DNA from: Saccharospirillum sp.
Lineage (GTDB): Bacteria; Pseudomonadota; Gammaproteobacteria; Pseudomonadales; Natronospirillaceae
DNA: 64,000 nucleotides
Assembly: GCA_022565595.1 (NCBI GenBank)
Contig: JAIUML010000012.1
Location: 58,254 to 122,253 of the forward strand
Reading direction: 5' to 3'
Made by a program: the position numbers and the translations under genes. Each line of letters begins with the position of its first letter. Positions within the stretch are counted from its first letter, which is position 1. Under the pieces are notes generated by a model. That model saw only the letters and a list, made by a program, of their open reading frames with translations. It did no database searches and was not told the origin of the DNA. Of the stretch, positions 1 through 8,633 are shown in pieces.

Positions 1-46
1 CTTGAAAATCACCTGTCGTCAGGTAGCTCTGGTCCGCGCCGGCTAC

Positions 47-151
47 CGGAGGTGCTTCTGCAGGGTCGGGCGGGGTGCCGCCCACTCAATCCATCCATGG
101 AGCCTGGACTGCAGCATCCATGCTGCAGACTCCCCAGCTGAAGCACCTCCG
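47..151 (+). repeat. Dispersed structured repeat, copy A
   Basis: A 105-bp element closed by a perfect 12-bp inverted repeat (47-58 with 140-151). Inside it are two hairpins: GGGCGG/CCGCCC at 68-83 and a 9-bp stem with a CC loop at 109-128. The core (about 65-136) recurs in inverted orientation at 13052-13157 with near identity, but the closing stem there has another sequence that also pairs. It lies downstream of the LysR gene. The size and fold recall REPIN-type palindromic elements, although the two inner hairpins differ from each other. No transposase is nearby. Confidence 0.75.
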
Positions 152-204
152 ACATCCGCCGCTCACAACTCACAAACACCGAATCCCAATACAACAAAAA
201 ACTG

Positions 205-1053
205 TCAACTAGAAGTAGAGGCATAAAACTGCCGACACACATTCACCAGCACAGAGCGTACCGTTGGGCTCAGTTCTGCCGGATAGGCCAGGCCAAGAAC
301 TTGCTCAGGCTGCACCTCCTTGACTGGCCTTAACACTATATCGGTACGCTCCAGATGTTGCGGCCAATCCGGCAACCAGCTGAAGCCGACTCCGGCCGCT
401 ACCAGAGCGACGCTGTATTCGATGGTGCGCAGATGCGCTCTTACTTGAACCTGGATGGCATGGTGATTCAGCGCAGACAGGAGTTGCCGGGTGGACTCGC
501 AGTGTTCACGCACTATAAAGGGCTGGCGGTCCAGTGCCGCCAGTGTGATTTCCTTTTGCAGACTCAACGGATGGCTGACGGGAATTGCCAGGCGGTAGCG
601 ATCGCGCCAGATGGGTTCAAACTGTTCGTGGGGCTGGCACAGCCCCTGGCTGATGATCCGCGCATCGCAGGGCTCTTCCGGGTTGACCAGGCTGAGTTCC
701 AGATCAGGAATGGCCTGCACCAGGGCTTTGAGCCAGTGGCTCATCCGATCGGCGCCCAGAGAGCGCATCAACCCAAGGCAGAGGGGCTGATTGCGGCCTT
801 CACTGCGAAAGCTGTGCACGATGGCCGCACTGTTGGCCAGCAGTTGAGCGGCCATCGGATAGAGCTTTCGACCGTCCTGTGTTGCATGCACCCCTCTGGC
901 ATGGCGTTCAAACAGGGGCGCGCCCAGTTCGTCTTCCAGTTGAGACAGTGCGGCTGAGACCGATGGCTGGGCAATAAAGCACTGGCGTGCCGCAGCGCTG
1001 ATCGAACCCGTTTCGAAGACTGCCACAAAATATTTAAGCGCCCGCAAATCCAT
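205..1053 (-). CDS. LysR-family transcriptional regulator
   Basis: A 282-residue protein of typical LysR length. Residues 1-60 form the winged helix-turn-helix: MDLRALKYFVAVFETGSIS, then AARQ..IAQPSVSAALSQLE and LFERHARGV. The rest fits the two-lobed effector-binding fold. The family usually controls a divergently transcribed target. Here that is the fused E1 / acyltransferase operon starting at 1151, 97 bp away across an AT-rich gap containing a palindrome. The effector cannot be read from sequence. The ATG at 1053 places the HTH at the expected N-terminal position. Confidence 0.9.
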   Translation of the reverse strand: MDLRALKYFVAVFETGSISAAARQCFIAQPSVSAALSQLEDELGAPLFERHARGVHATQDGRKLYPMAAQLLANSAAIVHSFRSEGRNQPLCLGLMRSLGADRMSHWLKALVQAIPDLELSLVNPEEPCDARIISQGLCQPHEQFEPIWRDRYRLAIPVSHPLSLQKEITLAALDRQPFIVREHCESTRQLLSALNHHAIQVQVRAHLRTIEYSVALVAAGVGFSWLPDWPQHLERTDIVLRPVKEVQPEQVLGLAYPAELSPTVRSVLVNVCRQFYASTSS

Positions 1054-1072
1054 AGTAAATACCTATACCTAC

Positions 1073-1085
1073 TCTATTAAATAGA
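1073..1085. promoter_or_regulatory. Candidate LysR operator
   Basis: TCTATTAAATAGA is a perfect 6-1-6 palindrome with a T-N11-A frame, in the middle of the 97-bp gap between the LysR gene and the E1 operon. Position and symmetry fit autoregulation plus control of the operon. Binding is inferred. Confidence 0.45.
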
Positions 1086-1150
1086 TATTACTACTATAGA
1101 GCACAAAGCGTCTAAGATAAGCACAGCGTTTAATAACAAAAGGCTCTGCT

Positions 1151-3319
1151 ATGCCCTCTACTCCGCTGCTGGACGAGTTACGAGACCGCTTTACCCGACC
1201 GTCTGCTTCACGGCCTCCTTTCGAGATCAGTGCTTCCGAGGCTGGCCTGGACCAGGGGGAGTTGATCGAACTGGTCGAATCCCAATTACTCAGCCGCCTG
1301 CTGGACCTGGAAGCGCGACGCTTGCAAAGCCAGGGCGATGCCTACTACACCATTGGCAGTGCCGGCCACGAGGGCAATGCGGCGCTGGGCAAGGTGTTTC
1401 GCCCGACCGATCCGGCCTTTCTGCATTACCGGGATGCCGCCCTTCTGATTCAGCGCAGCAAGGCAGTGCCGGGCCAGACCATCACCTGGGATATGCTGCT
1501 CAGCTTTATGGCCTCGACGGAAGACCCCATTGCTGGCGGCCGGCACAAGGTTCTGGGGTCTACCACCCTGACCATTCCGCCTCAGACCAGCACCATCGCC
1601 TCGCACCTGCCCAAGGCTGTCGGTGCTGCCTACAGCCTTGGGTTGTGGCGACGCCTGCGCCAACAAGGTGACTGGCCTAACGACAGTGTTGTGCTGTGCA
1701 GCTTTGGCGATGCGTCCCTGAATCACTCCACGACCCAGGGCGCCATCAATACCGCTGGCTGGACCGCTTACCAGGGCGCGCCCTTGCCCATCGTTTTTCT
1801 GTGCTGCGACAACGGCATCGGGATTTCAACACCCACACCCAGTGGCTGGGTGGCAGCCTCCATGCGTCACCGGCCCGGTTTGCACTACATCAGCGGCAAT
1901 GGCCTGGATGTGGTATCGGCCGTGGCAGCGGCGCAACAGGCCGAGCACCTGGCAAGAACGCATCAGCAACCCGTCTTTTTGCATCTGTCCTGTGTACGGC
2001 TCTATGGTCATGCCGGCTCTGATGCGCAACAGGCCTATTTAACGCCCGCTCAGTTACAACAACTGGACCAGAGCGATCCGCTGATTTTTAGCGCTGTGCG
2101 CCTGGTTCAGGAAGGCGGTTTCACCCCCTCCCAACTGGTTGATTTCTATGATCACCAGTTGCAACGCGTCCAGGCCATTTCAGAACAGGCCAGGCAGCGG
2201 CCACGTTTGCGCACGGCTGAACAGGTTATGGCCTCCATAGTGCCACCCAAACGAGCCAGCCTGGCACCGCCATTCGAAACGGCCATCAAAGTCAGCAAGA
2301 CTCCTCACCCCATGGGCAAGTTGATCAACCTCTGCCTGGAGCGGCTGATGCAGCGTTACCCGCAAATGGTCATTGCCGGTGAAGACGTGGGGCGCAAGGG
2401 CGGTGTCTATGGTGTGACCCAGCGTCTGCAACAAAAGTACGGTCGTTTTCGGGTGATCGATACCCTGCTGGATGAACAAAGCATTCTCGGCCTTGGCATT
2501 GGCCTGGCCCAGAACCGAATGCTGCCGGTGGTCGAGATTCAGTTCCTGGCTTATCTGCACAACGCCGAGGATCAACTGCGCGGTGAAGCCGCGACCCTGA
2601 GCTTTTTCTCCAGCGGCCAATACACCAACCCCATGCTGGTGCGCATTGCTGGTCTTGGCTATCAAAAAGGCTTTGGCGGCCACTTTCATAACGACAACGC
2701 CCTGGCCGTTTTGCGTGACATCCCCGGCCTGGTGGTCGTCTGCCCGAGCGATGGCCGACGTGCCGTTGGCCTGCTGCAGGAAGCCGTGCGCCTGGTGGAT
2801 GAAGAGCAGAGAGTAGTGGTCTTCCTGGAGCCCATTGCGCGTTATCACTGCCGTGACTTGCACCAGGCGGATGATCAACTCTGGTGCCACCCTGACCCGG
2901 GGCCTGACTTCAGCATTCAACACCGACAGTTTATCCAGGAGGGCGACGGCGAAGACCTTGCCATTATTACCTATGGCAACGGCGTCTTTCTCGCGCACCA
3001 GGCCTTGCCAGTGCTCGCCGAAGCCGGCATTCGTTGTCGCCTGATCGACCTGTGCTGGTTAACGGATATCGATCACGATGCCTTGCATCAAGCGGTGAAA
3101 GGCTGCGCGCAGGTACTGGTGGTCGACGAGTGTCGACGCCGGGGCTCCATCAGCGAAGAGTTGCTGGCCGAATTGACCGAGCGCGGTACCAGCAGCCACA
3201 GAGTCACCGCCGAGAACAGCTTTATTGCCCTGGGCCAGGCCGCGACGGCCACCCTGCCCTCCGCCGACGATATCGTGCAACATGCAACAGCCCTGTTTAC
3301 TGCCCGGAGCCCACTATGA
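1151..3319 (+). CDS. Fused alpha/beta E1 component of a 2-oxoacid dehydrogenase-type TPP enzyme
   Basis: A 722-residue protein joining E1-alpha (about 1-350) to E1-beta (about 375-720). The thiamine pyrophosphate motif begins at GD 186-187 (FGDASLNHSTTQGAIN) and ends at the CDNGIG motif (Asn221). The beta part has VIAGEDVGRKGGVYGVTQ, LDEQSILGLGIGLA and the transketolase-type C-terminus. E1 enzymes decarboxylate a 2-oxoacid and pass the acyl group to a lipoyl-E2, but no E2 or E3 gene is in the window. The stop overlaps the start of the acyltransferase (ATGA), so the two are translationally coupled. The substrate is unknown: branched-chain, pyruvate-like or a special 2-oxoacid are all possible. 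Confidence 0.88.
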   Translation: MPSTPLLDELRDRFTRPSASRPPFEISASEAGLDQGELIELVESQLLSRLLDLEARRLQSQGDAYYTIGSAGHEGNAALGKVFRPTDPAFLHYRDAALLIQRSKAVPGQTITWDMLLSFMASTEDPIAGGRHKVLGSTTLTIPPQTSTIASHLPKAVGAAYSLGLWRRLRQQGDWPNDSVVLCSFGDASLNHSTTQGAINTAGWTAYQGAPLPIVFLCCDNGIGISTPTPSGWVAASMRHRPGLHYISGNGLDVVSAVAAAQQAEHLARTHQQPVFLHLSCVRLYGHAGSDAQQAYLTPAQLQQLDQSDPLIFSAVRLVQEGGFTPSQLVDFYDHQLQRVQAISEQARQRPRLRTAEQVMASIVPPKRASLAPPFETAIKVSKTPHPMGKLINLCLERLMQRYPQMVIAGEDVGRKGGVYGVTQRLQQKYGRFRVIDTLLDEQSILGLGIGLAQNRMLPVVEIQFLAYLHNAEDQLRGEAATLSFFSSGQYTNPMLVRIAGLGYQKGFGGHFHNDNALAVLRDIPGLVVVCPSDGRRAVGLLQEAVRLVDEEQRVVVFLEPIARYHCRDLHQADDQLWCHPDPGPDFSIQHRQFIQEGDGEDLAIITYGNGVFLAHQALPVLAEAGIRCRLIDLCWLTDIDHDALHQAVKGCAQVLVVDECRRRGSISEELLAELTERGTSSHRVTAENSFIALGQAATATLPSADDIVQHATALFTARSPL

Positions 3320-4380
3320 ACCACAAGCAACGTGCCCTGGTCATCTGCCCCGGGCGAGGCACCTACAACGCCACCGAATGGGGTTATCTGAAACAGCACC
3401 ACAGTCATCAAACACAACAACTGGAGGCCTTTGACCAGTACAGAGCTCAACAGCAACAACCAGGGCTGACCGAACTCGACAGCGAAACCCCCTTCTCCAT
3501 GAAGCTGCACAGCCGGGGCGACCATGCCTCCCCCTTGATCTATGCCTGCAGTTTTCTGGATGCCCAGGCCATAAACACCGAGCGCTTTGAGGTGGTCGCC
3601 GTCACCGGCAACTCCATGGGCTGGTACACCAGCCTGGCGCTGGCCGGTGCACTAAGTGCGCAGGATGGCCTGCACCTGATCAACAGCATGGGCCGACTGA
3701 TGCACGAGCAATTGATCGGCGGGCAACTGGTCTACCCCTGGATGGATGCGCAATGGCGACCCGATCTCGCTCAACGCGACATGGCGCTTGCCACCATGCA
3801 ACGCATTGTGGAGGCTGGTGAGGGGCAGCTCTTTGTCTCGATCGAACTCGGTGGCCTGCTGGTATTCGGCGGCGACAAGGCAGGCCTCGCGGCTCTCAGC
3901 CAGGCTTTGCCAAAAATGGATCGTTTTCCCATGGCTCTGTACAACCATGCCGCCTTTCACACCCCCTTGCAGGCACCCGTGAGAGAACTGGCTCGTCAGA
4001 AGCTGGCCAACCTCGACATGCAGAAACCCCAGGTACCGCTGATCGATGGCCGCGGCCACATCTGGACACCCTGGAGCACAAACCCACAAAAACTCTGGGA
4101 TTACACCCTGGGGCACCAGCTTACCGAACCCTACAATTTCACCCAGGCCGTCAAAGTAGCCGTTCGCGAATACGCCCCCGATGTTCTGATCATTCCTGGC
4201 CCAGGCACAACCCTGGGAGGAGCCGTGGCACAGAGCCTGATCCAGGCCAATTGGCAATCCCTGGACAACAAGGATGCCTTTATTCAGCGCCAGCAGGAGA
4301 ACCCGATCGTGATTTCCATGGGCCGAGAAGATCAGCGCCACCTGGCGACTCAACAGGAAGGCGCTGCGGTATCGACCTGA
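3316..4380 (+). CDS. FabD-like acyltransferase with altered active site
   Basis: A 354-residue protein with the malonyl-CoA:ACP transacylase fold. The start is the ATG in the ATGA overlap with the E1 stop; the open frame continues upstream, but only as an antiphase shadow of E1. Nucleophile Ser100 sits in TGNSMGW (family GHSxG) and His211 in ALYNHAAFH is the likely catalytic base. Three key positions differ from FabD: the oxyanion Gln of the GQGSQ motif is Arg14 (CPGRGTY), the His before the Ser is Asn99, and the Arg that clamps the malonyl carboxylate aligns with Met125 (LINSMGRLMHE). The enzyme therefore probably transfers an acyl group without a free carboxylate. Its donor and acceptor are unknown; the E1 partner may supply the acyl group. 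Confidence 0.8.
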   Translation: MNHKQRALVICPGRGTYNATEWGYLKQHHSHQTQQLEAFDQYRAQQQQPGLTELDSETPFSMKLHSRGDHASPLIYACSFLDAQAINTERFEVVAVTGNSMGWYTSLALAGALSAQDGLHLINSMGRLMHEQLIGGQLVYPWMDAQWRPDLAQRDMALATMQRIVEAGEGQLFVSIELGGLLVFGGDKAGLAALSQALPKMDRFPMALYNHAAFHTPLQAPVRELARQKLANLDMQKPQVPLIDGRGHIWTPWSTNPQKLWDYTLGHQLTEPYNFTQAVKVAVREYAPDVLIIPGPGTTLGGAVAQSLIQANWQSLDNKDAFIQRQQENPIVISMGREDQRHLATQQEGAAVST

Positions 4381-4451
4381 AAGCGAACCGGTCAAGATGA
4401 ACGCTCCTGAACAGGACAGTTGATCTCTTGATCAGCCCACAAAATAACCAT

Positions 4452-4480
4452 AACCCGACACCACCTACTGGTGTCGGGTT
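4452..4480. terminator. Bidirectional hairpin terminator
   Basis: A perfect 12-bp stem (AACCCGACACCA at 4452-4463 with 4469-4480) and a 5-nt loop, placed between the convergent acyltransferase and NarK genes. The stem ends in AA/TT without a long T-run. Confidence 0.7.
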
Positions 4481-4514
4481 AAATGATCACTGTCGATTGT
4501 TCAGCCTGCTTCAG

Positions 4515-6014
4515 TCAACGACCCGTCGCCACCCGCTGACGCTCTTCCTCTTCTATCTCCAGGTCGACCGACGACACATGGTATTCGTCAGCAAAGCCGG
4601 TTTCGGGTTCCTTCAGCCAGATCAGGCAGATGACCCAACTCAAGAAGGCACCAGCGGCGATGATGTAGAAGAATTGTGTTGGGGTCACGAAGGTGAAGAT
4701 GGTCAAGTACACCACAGCACCGACGTTACCATAGGCCCCTGCCATACCCGATATCTGGCCGGTCAGTCGACGTTTGATGGAGGGAATAATGCCAAAGGTC
4801 GCACCCTCTGCACCCTGAACAAAGAAGGAAGTGAAGACAGTAATGGCAATGGCGATGATCAATGGCCAGCTCGAATTTAGCAGCCCCATCAATACAAAAC
4901 CGATAGAAATGCCGAACATATAGCTCAACATCACAAAGCGCCGATTACCCATTCGATCTGACACCAGGCCACCCATCGGCCGCGCCACCAGATTCACAAA
5001 GGCAAAAGACGCTGCGATCATCCCGGCAAAGGCGGCATTCAGCCCCCAGGTCTGTTCAAAAAACATCGGCAGCATGGATACCACCGCCAGTTCAGCACCA
5101 AAGTTGGCAAAATAGGTGCTGTTCAAGGCCGCCACTGAATTGAAGGGGTACTTGTCGTCTTCAGGCACACCCTTCTTCAGGATAGGAACGTTCACTCTCA
5201 GAATTTGAACGATCTGGTAGATAACAATCGCAGCGATGACCGAATAACAAATCAGTGCCCCGGTACGGCTCAAATAGCCCATGGCTTCAATACGCCATAC
5301 CAGTATTGCCAGCACGCCGACCAGAGGAATGGTCCACAAAATCAGCTTGATCATGTCACCCCAGGTACTGACCTCCAACGCCATCGCTTTACGCGGCTTG
5401 CGATGAGAGTGTGCACTGGGTCCGTCGGTAATCGCAAACCAGTAGTAGACGCCATAAGCCGCCATCACTATGGCACTCTGGGCGATGGCCCAGCGCCAGC
5501 CATCGTCTCCACCGTACATGGTCAAGGCGATGGTCGGTAACGACATTGCAGCCGCTGCCGAACCAAAGTTGCCCCAGCCTGCGTAAAACCCTTCGGCAAA
5601 ACCGATATCCTTGGGCTTGAACCACAGGGCCGTCATGTGAATACCCACGACAAAGCTGGCACCGATAGAGCTCAATACCAGACGAGCGACCAACAGTTGT
5701 GTCATGGTGGTGCCGAAGGCGAAAAAGAGGGCAGGAATGGACATCAACACCATCAACACCGAGAACACCCGACGAGGGCCAAAACGATCGAGCGCCATGC
5801 CAACAATAATGCGAGCGGGAATGGTCAGCGCGACGTTGCAAATGGCAAAAAGCCGAATATCATCAGCAGTCAGCCAGTCCACGCTGCGCAATATACTGGA
5901 CGCCAGAGGCGCCATATTGAACCAGACATAGAAGGTGATAAAAAACGCTATCCAGGTCAGGTGTAAGGCCCTGATCTCCGGATTTTTAAAACGAAAGACA
6001 CTTGCGACTTTCAT
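4515..6014 (-). CDS. narK: NarK-family nitrate transporter (NarK1/NasA-like)
   Basis: A 499-residue MFS protein of the nitrate/nitrite porter family with about 12 membrane segments. Both nitrate signatures are visible: FYAGWGNFGSAAAAMSLP in TM5 and MAGAYGNVGAVVYL in TM11. Substrate-binding arginines are present in ALTIPARIIVG and NLVARPMGGL. The signatures resemble the nitrate/proton symporter branch more than E. coli NarK, so this may be the importer of a NarK1/NarK2 pair. It is the last gene of a leftward operon narK2-usp-narK1. The cytoplasmic tail (EIEEEERQR) is acidic. The division of labour between the two NarK proteins is inferred. Confidence 0.88.
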   Translation of the reverse strand: MKVASVFRFKNPEIRALHLTWIAFFITFYVWFNMAPLASSILRSVDWLTADDIRLFAICNVALTIPARIIVGMALDRFGPRRVFSVLMVLMSIPALFFAFGTTMTQLLVARLVLSSIGASFVVGIHMTALWFKPKDIGFAEGFYAGWGNFGSAAAAMSLPTIALTMYGGDDGWRWAIAQSAIVMAAYGVYYWFAITDGPSAHSHRKPRKAMALEVSTWGDMIKLILWTIPLVGVLAILVWRIEAMGYLSRTGALICYSVIAAIVIYQIVQILRVNVPILKKGVPEDDKYPFNSVAALNSTYFANFGAELAVVSMLPMFFEQTWGLNAAFAGMIAASFAFVNLVARPMGGLVSDRMGNRRFVMLSYMFGISIGFVLMGLLNSSWPLIIAIAITVFTSFFVQGAEGATFGIIPSIKRRLTGQISGMAGAYGNVGAVVYLTIFTFVTPTQFFYIIAAGAFLSWVICLIWLKEPETGFADEYHVSSVDLEIEEEERQRVATGR

Positions 6015-6045
6015 GAAAGCCTCCTGGGGCGAAATACAGAATCAG

Positions 6046-6504
6046 TCAAGGGCTGGGTAATATCAGGACCGGGCATTCTGCCCTTCTGGCAAGGAACGAA
6101 CTGACGCTACCAAAGGTCATGTAGTCGAGTTCATCGACAAAGTAGGTCAGCGAGCGAGCTATAAAGCCGCCGTCGGGCTGGTTGCTGTGGCGCGCAATAA
6201 TCAGCATGTCTGGGCTCATTTTCTCGGCTGCGCGTAGCAACATTTTGCGCGGGTCACCTTCCAGAATCTGGCTTTCCACTTTGATGTTCTCGGCTTCGCA
6301 GAATTCCAGCGCTTCTTTCAAGTGCCCTTTCATCTCGGCCACTTCTTCCTGAAACAGATCCTCGTTTGCGGAGGTTATGTCTCTGGGGTTTTCGGCAACG
6401 GCGACAAGGTGAATAGTTGGTTGCAAACGCCCGAACATGGTAATGGTTTGGGCCAATGCCAACTTGGCGTTCCTGGAGCCATCGTAAGCGATCATGATAT
6501 TCAT
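6046..6504 (-). CDS. Universal stress protein (UspA family)
   Basis: A 152-residue single Usp domain. The start at 6504 (MNIMIAYDGSRNAKLAL) is chosen because AGGAGA lies 7 nt upstream; an upstream in-frame start would add 9 residues outside the family. The N-terminal strand ends in the conserved D of AYDGS, and the C-terminus has FGSVSSFLARRAECPVLI, the usual end of the nucleotide-binding loop. It sits between two narK genes in one operon, a placement that suggests a role in anaerobic nitrate growth as seen for Usp genes under ANR/FNR. Biochemical role unknown. Confidence 0.87.
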   Translation of the reverse strand: MNIMIAYDGSRNAKLALAQTITMFGRLQPTIHLVAVAENPRDITSANEDLFQEEVAEMKGHLKEALEFCEAENIKVESQILEGDPRKMLLRAAEKMSPDMLIIARHSNQPDGGFIARSLTYFVDELDYMTFGSVSSFLARRAECPVLILPSP

Positions 6505-6563
6505 TCTGACTCTCCTGTATCTCATGCCCAATCAGTCACATCAGGCATGCTCTCTATAGTCAA

Positions 6564-8177
6564 TCAGGGGTTTTTAACGTAAGCATTCTTGCGCAAATAG
6601 AACCACCAGTTAACGATCAGGCAAAGCGCATAGAAGATAGCGAAACCGTACATGGCGTATTCCGGTGTGCCCGCTGTAATCTGCTCACCCATAACGCGAG
6701 GTGCGATAAAGGCGCCATAGGCTGCAACGGCAGATGTCCAACCAAGCACTGGCCCTTTCTGATGTTGATCGAAGATCACACCAATGGTGCGGAAGGTAGA
6801 GCCATTGCCGATACCGCTGGCTGCAAACAACAGAATGAACAAGGCCATAAAGGTCGGAAAATAGGCATTAGGATCAGCCGAATTATAGGCCAGCATCATG
6901 ACGTAACCGGTTGCTAGTGAAGCAAACACCATCACCACTGAAATGGCCTGGGTCACGATGGAACCACCGAGCTTGTCAGATATCCAGCCACCAATCGGGC
7001 GGATCAGGGCACCCACAAAGGGCCCAATCCATGCCCAGGTCAGTGCACTGGGAGCGTCCGGGTTGGCGACGCGAGTCAGGCTACCGTCGGCACCCACTTC
7101 GGTCAGGCTGCCAAAGATCACCGTAATCGACAGCGGCAAAGCGGCAGAGAAGCCAATGAAAGAACCGAAGGTGAGAATGTACAGCACCGTCATCGACCAG
7201 GTGTGCTTGTTGCGGAAAATGGCAAACTGCTTGTCGATGTTGGGCTTGATGCTGCCAGGAATCAGTTTCATGAATAATAATGTCAATACCGCGATCAGTG
7301 GCAGTGTTATCCACATATTCAGCAAGCCAATGCCCACGGGCGCCGGTAAAAACAGGTAGAGGCCAATGGCTGCGGCAACAAAACCGATGCCATAGAGGCC
7401 CAGAATCTTTCCAAAGGCGCTGATAGCAGAGCCAGGATCTGGTGTAATGGTTCGCAAGTTGTTCATGCCGAACCAGCCGAAAAAAGCCAGCGGGATCAGG
7501 AAAACCAGCCAGATAAAGCCGGCATTTTGAATCCAGGTTTGAGACCCTGCTTCGATTCGTCCAATCAAGGTACCGCTGGCGTGCTGAAGCTCCAGGGGCG
7601 CACCGGCAATGGCGCCAAAAACACCCACAGTCATCACCAATGGAATCAGAATTTGCATGGTGGTTACACCGAAGTTACCCAAACCTGCATTCATTCCAAG
7701 TGCATAACCCTGCTGACGCTTGGGGTAGAAGGTGCTGATATTGCTCATCGAGCAGGCGAAATTACCACCACCTATTCCCGACAGGAAAGCCATCAGTTGA
7801 AAAACCCACAAAGGAATATCCGGGTTCTTCAACGCCAGGCCAGTACCGACGGCAGGAATCATCAGCAAGGCGGTAGTAAAGAAGACGGTATAGCGACCAC
7901 CGCCAATACGAATCATGAAAGAGGCCGGAATGCGCAATGTTGCCCCAGTCAAACCTGCAATAGCGCTGAGGGTGAACAGATCCGACTGACTGAAAGGAAA
8001 GCCCAGGTTCAGCATCTGAACCGTAATCATTCCCCACATCATCCAGATGGCAAAGCCCATCAACAAACTGGGAATGGATATCCACAAATTCCGGTTGGCG
8101 ATGGCTTTTCCTTCGCGCTCCCAGAACTGCGGATCTTCAATATCCCAACGATCGATATCCCGGTTTCTACTCATCAT
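6564..8177 (-). CDS. narK: NarK nitrate/nitrite antiporter (NarK2-like)
   Basis: A 537-residue MFS porter. The first nitrate signature reads GMNAGLGNFGVTTMQ, as in E. coli NarK, and the second is GWTSAVAAYGAFIAP. The two substrate-binding arginines are in GATLRIPASF and GALIRPIGGW. The N-terminus carries a long cytoplasmic lead (DIDRWDIEDPQFWEREGK) typical of the NarK2 branch. It probably exchanges cytoplasmic nitrite for external nitrate during NarGHI respiration. It is the first gene of the operon narK2-usp-narK1, preceded by about 350 bp dense in FNR and NarL sites. ATG at 8177 and 8174 are both possible starts; the Shine-Dalgarno is weak. Confidence 0.92.
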   Translation of the reverse strand: MMSRNRDIDRWDIEDPQFWEREGKAIANRNLWISIPSLLMGFAIWMMWGMITVQMLNLGFPFSQSDLFTLSAIAGLTGATLRIPASFMIRIGGGRYTVFFTTALLMIPAVGTGLALKNPDIPLWVFQLMAFLSGIGGGNFACSMSNISTFYPKRQQGYALGMNAGLGNFGVTTMQILIPLVMTVGVFGAIAGAPLELQHASGTLIGRIEAGSQTWIQNAGFIWLVFLIPLAFFGWFGMNNLRTITPDPGSAISAFGKILGLYGIGFVAAAIGLYLFLPAPVGIGLLNMWITLPLIAVLTLLFMKLIPGSIKPNIDKQFAIFRNKHTWSMTVLYILTFGSFIGFSAALPLSITVIFGSLTEVGADGSLTRVANPDAPSALTWAWIGPFVGALIRPIGGWISDKLGGSIVTQAISVVMVFASLATGYVMMLAYNSADPNAYFPTFMALFILLFAASGIGNGSTFRTIGVIFDQHQKGPVLGWTSAVAAYGAFIAPRVMGEQITAGTPEYAMYGFAIFYALCLIVNWWFYLRKNAYVKNP

Positions 8178-8253
8178 CTGAGGCCCCTGTTTTGGCTGTA
8201 TGAAATAAGGGGAGCCCCATTAAAAAGAAAGCAACAACCAAACTGGGCAAAGT

Positions 8254-8267
8254 TTGACTCAGATCAA
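8254..8267 (-). promoter_or_regulatory. FNR/ANR box, narK2-proximal
   Basis: TTGACTCAGATCAA (TTGAT-N4-ATCAA with one mismatch), 77-90 nt before the narK2 start. No good -10 hexamer lies at class II distance, so it may act with the distal box. Confidence 0.65.
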
Positions 8268-8285
8268 TCAAATCGCTTCACACCA

Positions 8286-8301
8286 TACCCCCAAGTAGGT
8301 A
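8286..8301. promoter_or_regulatory. NarL 7-2-7 site upstream of narK2
   Basis: TACCCCC-AA-GTAGGTA: two facing heptamers with a 2-nt spacer, the arrangement bound by NarL. Each half deviates from TACYYMT at one position. Confidence 0.6.
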
Positions 8302-8376
8302 TAGTGATCCTGCCTTTTACGAAATGATCAAAATGTAGATCCAATTCCGGACGTCTGTCTGGCACTTTGCCCCTGC

Positions 8377-8406
8377 ATCCCCCTAATGGGTATCCCAATA
8401 AGGGTA
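8377..8406. promoter_or_regulatory. Overlapping NarL heptamer cluster
   Basis: ATCCCCC-TA-ATGGGTA (8377-8392) overlaps TATCCCA-AT-AAGGGTA (8391-8406). Heptamer ATGGGTA matches the NarL consensus exactly; the others match in part. Confidence 0.5.
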
Positions 8407-8432
8407 CAGTACCTTTATCCGCCCATGCTTTA

Positions 8433-8446
8433 TTGATATGCATCAA
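8433..8446 (-). promoter_or_regulatory. FNR/ANR box, narK2-distal, perfect
   Basis: TTGATATGCATCAA is an exact match to TTGAT-N4-ATCAA. Read leftward, TACTGT follows 21 nt past the box, a possible -10, so a distal class II promoter with a leader of over 200 nt may serve the narK2 operon. Confidence 0.75.
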
Positions 8447-8492
8447 TTTCAGCAAGCTTCACTTTATTTTTTTCCTTTTAAAATCAATAATA

Positions 8493-8508
8493 TACCTCTA
8501 AATAGGTA
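8493..8508. promoter_or_regulatory. NarL 7-2-7 site, consensus
   Basis: TACCTCT-AA-ATAGGTA fits TACYYMT-N2-AKRRGTA at every position. It lies between the terminator of the ubiUV operon and the perfect FNR box, so it belongs to narK2. Confidence 0.7.
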
Positions 8509-8531
8509 CTTATTTCATTACTCAACCCAAT

Positions 8532-8573
8532 AAAAAAACCACCCTTACGAGAAAACTGAACTCGAAAGAGTGG
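8532..8573 (-). terminator. Rho-independent terminator of the ubiUV-DGC operon
   Basis: A 13-bp stem with two mismatches (8539-8551 with 8561-8573), followed on the minus strand by seven T (8532-8538). It ends the leftward operon and insulates the narK2 control region. Confidence 0.8.
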
Positions 8574-8633
8574 CTTCATAAGAACACGAAAATATTCATG
8601 CCAATTTTCAGACCAAAAAATTTCTGATCTGAT

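Noticed and set aside
3034..3315. N-terminal extension of the FabD-like frame
   Set aside because: It overlaps E1 in another phase and lacks any domain; the ATGA junction at 3316 is the natural start.
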